Source of the DNA: JAHEDH01 sp963745865
GTDB taxonomy: Bacteria; Actinomycetota; Acidimicrobiia; Spongiisociales; ZC4RG35
Direction: 5' to 3'
Assembly (NCBI GenBank): GCA_963745865.1
Contig: CAVUYZ010000002.1
Span: 437,991 to 501,990 of the forward strand
Length of the DNA stretch: 64,000 nucleotides
Numbering within the stretch: the first letter of the stretch is position 1; each line of letters opens with the position of its first letter. Position numbers and translations under genes: made by a program. Below are positions 64,000-64,000 of this stretch, piece by piece. The notes under the pieces were generated by a model, which searched no databases, was not told where the DNA came from, and worked only from the letters and a program-made list of their open reading frames with translations.

Positions 64000-64000
64000 G

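Overview
The window is a GC-rich stretch of bacterial chromosome, almost fully coding, from an actinobacterium (Actinomycetota). The evidence is the order division genes - pgeF - yggS - sepF - yggT - divIVA, the absence of ftsA beside ftsZ, a pair of ArsA-like ATPases of the type found in mycobacteria, a Tad pilus locus with no secretin gene, and many genes whose -10 box lies only 6-8 bases from the start codon. An Acidimicrobiia-like lineage is my guess; no marker here settles it.

Region by region. (1) 1-15.6 kb: division and cell-wall cluster, with two unidentified ORF pieces, then ftsI, murE, mraY, murD, ftsW, murG, murC, murB, ftsQ, ftsZ, pgeF, yggS, sepF, yggT and divIVA. Most genes overlap by 1-17 bases. 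murF is missing between murE and mraY, and I see no recognisable ftsL. MurE carries the DNPR signature of a meso-diaminopimelate ligase. (2) 15.6-29.4 kb: ileS (minus strand), a DksA/TraR-type zinc-finger gene, lspA, an RluD-type pseudouridine synthase, a rhomboid protease, dnaE, two ArsA-like ATPases, two small unknown genes and a double-length thyX. (3) 29.4-36.9 kb: small membrane protein, EamA and MATE exporters, thioesterase, nth, MFS transporter, ccdA and trpE. (4) 36.9-45.5 kb: ygfZ, an OmpR-type two-component system, a two-domain fasciclin lipoprotein, trpC-trpF-trpB-trpA and a tRNA-Leu. A family of GTTTGTCCC palindromic repeats lies on both sides of the ygfZ-to-fasciclin block. (5) 45.6-50.9 kb: small coiled-coil protein, polA, a roughly 800 base non-coding stretch, and rpsA with a long acidic N-terminus. 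(6) 51.2-61.7 kb: Tad pilus locus with cpaB, cpaE, cpaF, a von Willebrand A domain joined to TadB, tadC, a large GT-C-like membrane protein, two Flp pilins on the opposite strand, and a NarL-type response regulator with its kinase. (7) uvrB ends the window.

The most important technical observation is that at least 20 single-base frame disruptions run through genes between 15.4 and 59.9 kb. Many of these genes are normally essential (lspA, polA, thyX). About 16 of the 20 are one-base insertions, and correcting them restores proteins of normal family length. I read them as uncorrected sequencing or assembly indels, not as pseudogenes. Broken genes are annotated across the break as single genes.

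The most biologically interesting points are the VWA-TadB fusion in the Tad locus together with its linked GT-C-like protein, pilins and two-component system; the repeated leaderless-promoter pattern; the palindromic repeat family around the trp genes; and the DivIVA tail, where two compensating shifts turn an Asp-rich tail into a Thr-rich one.
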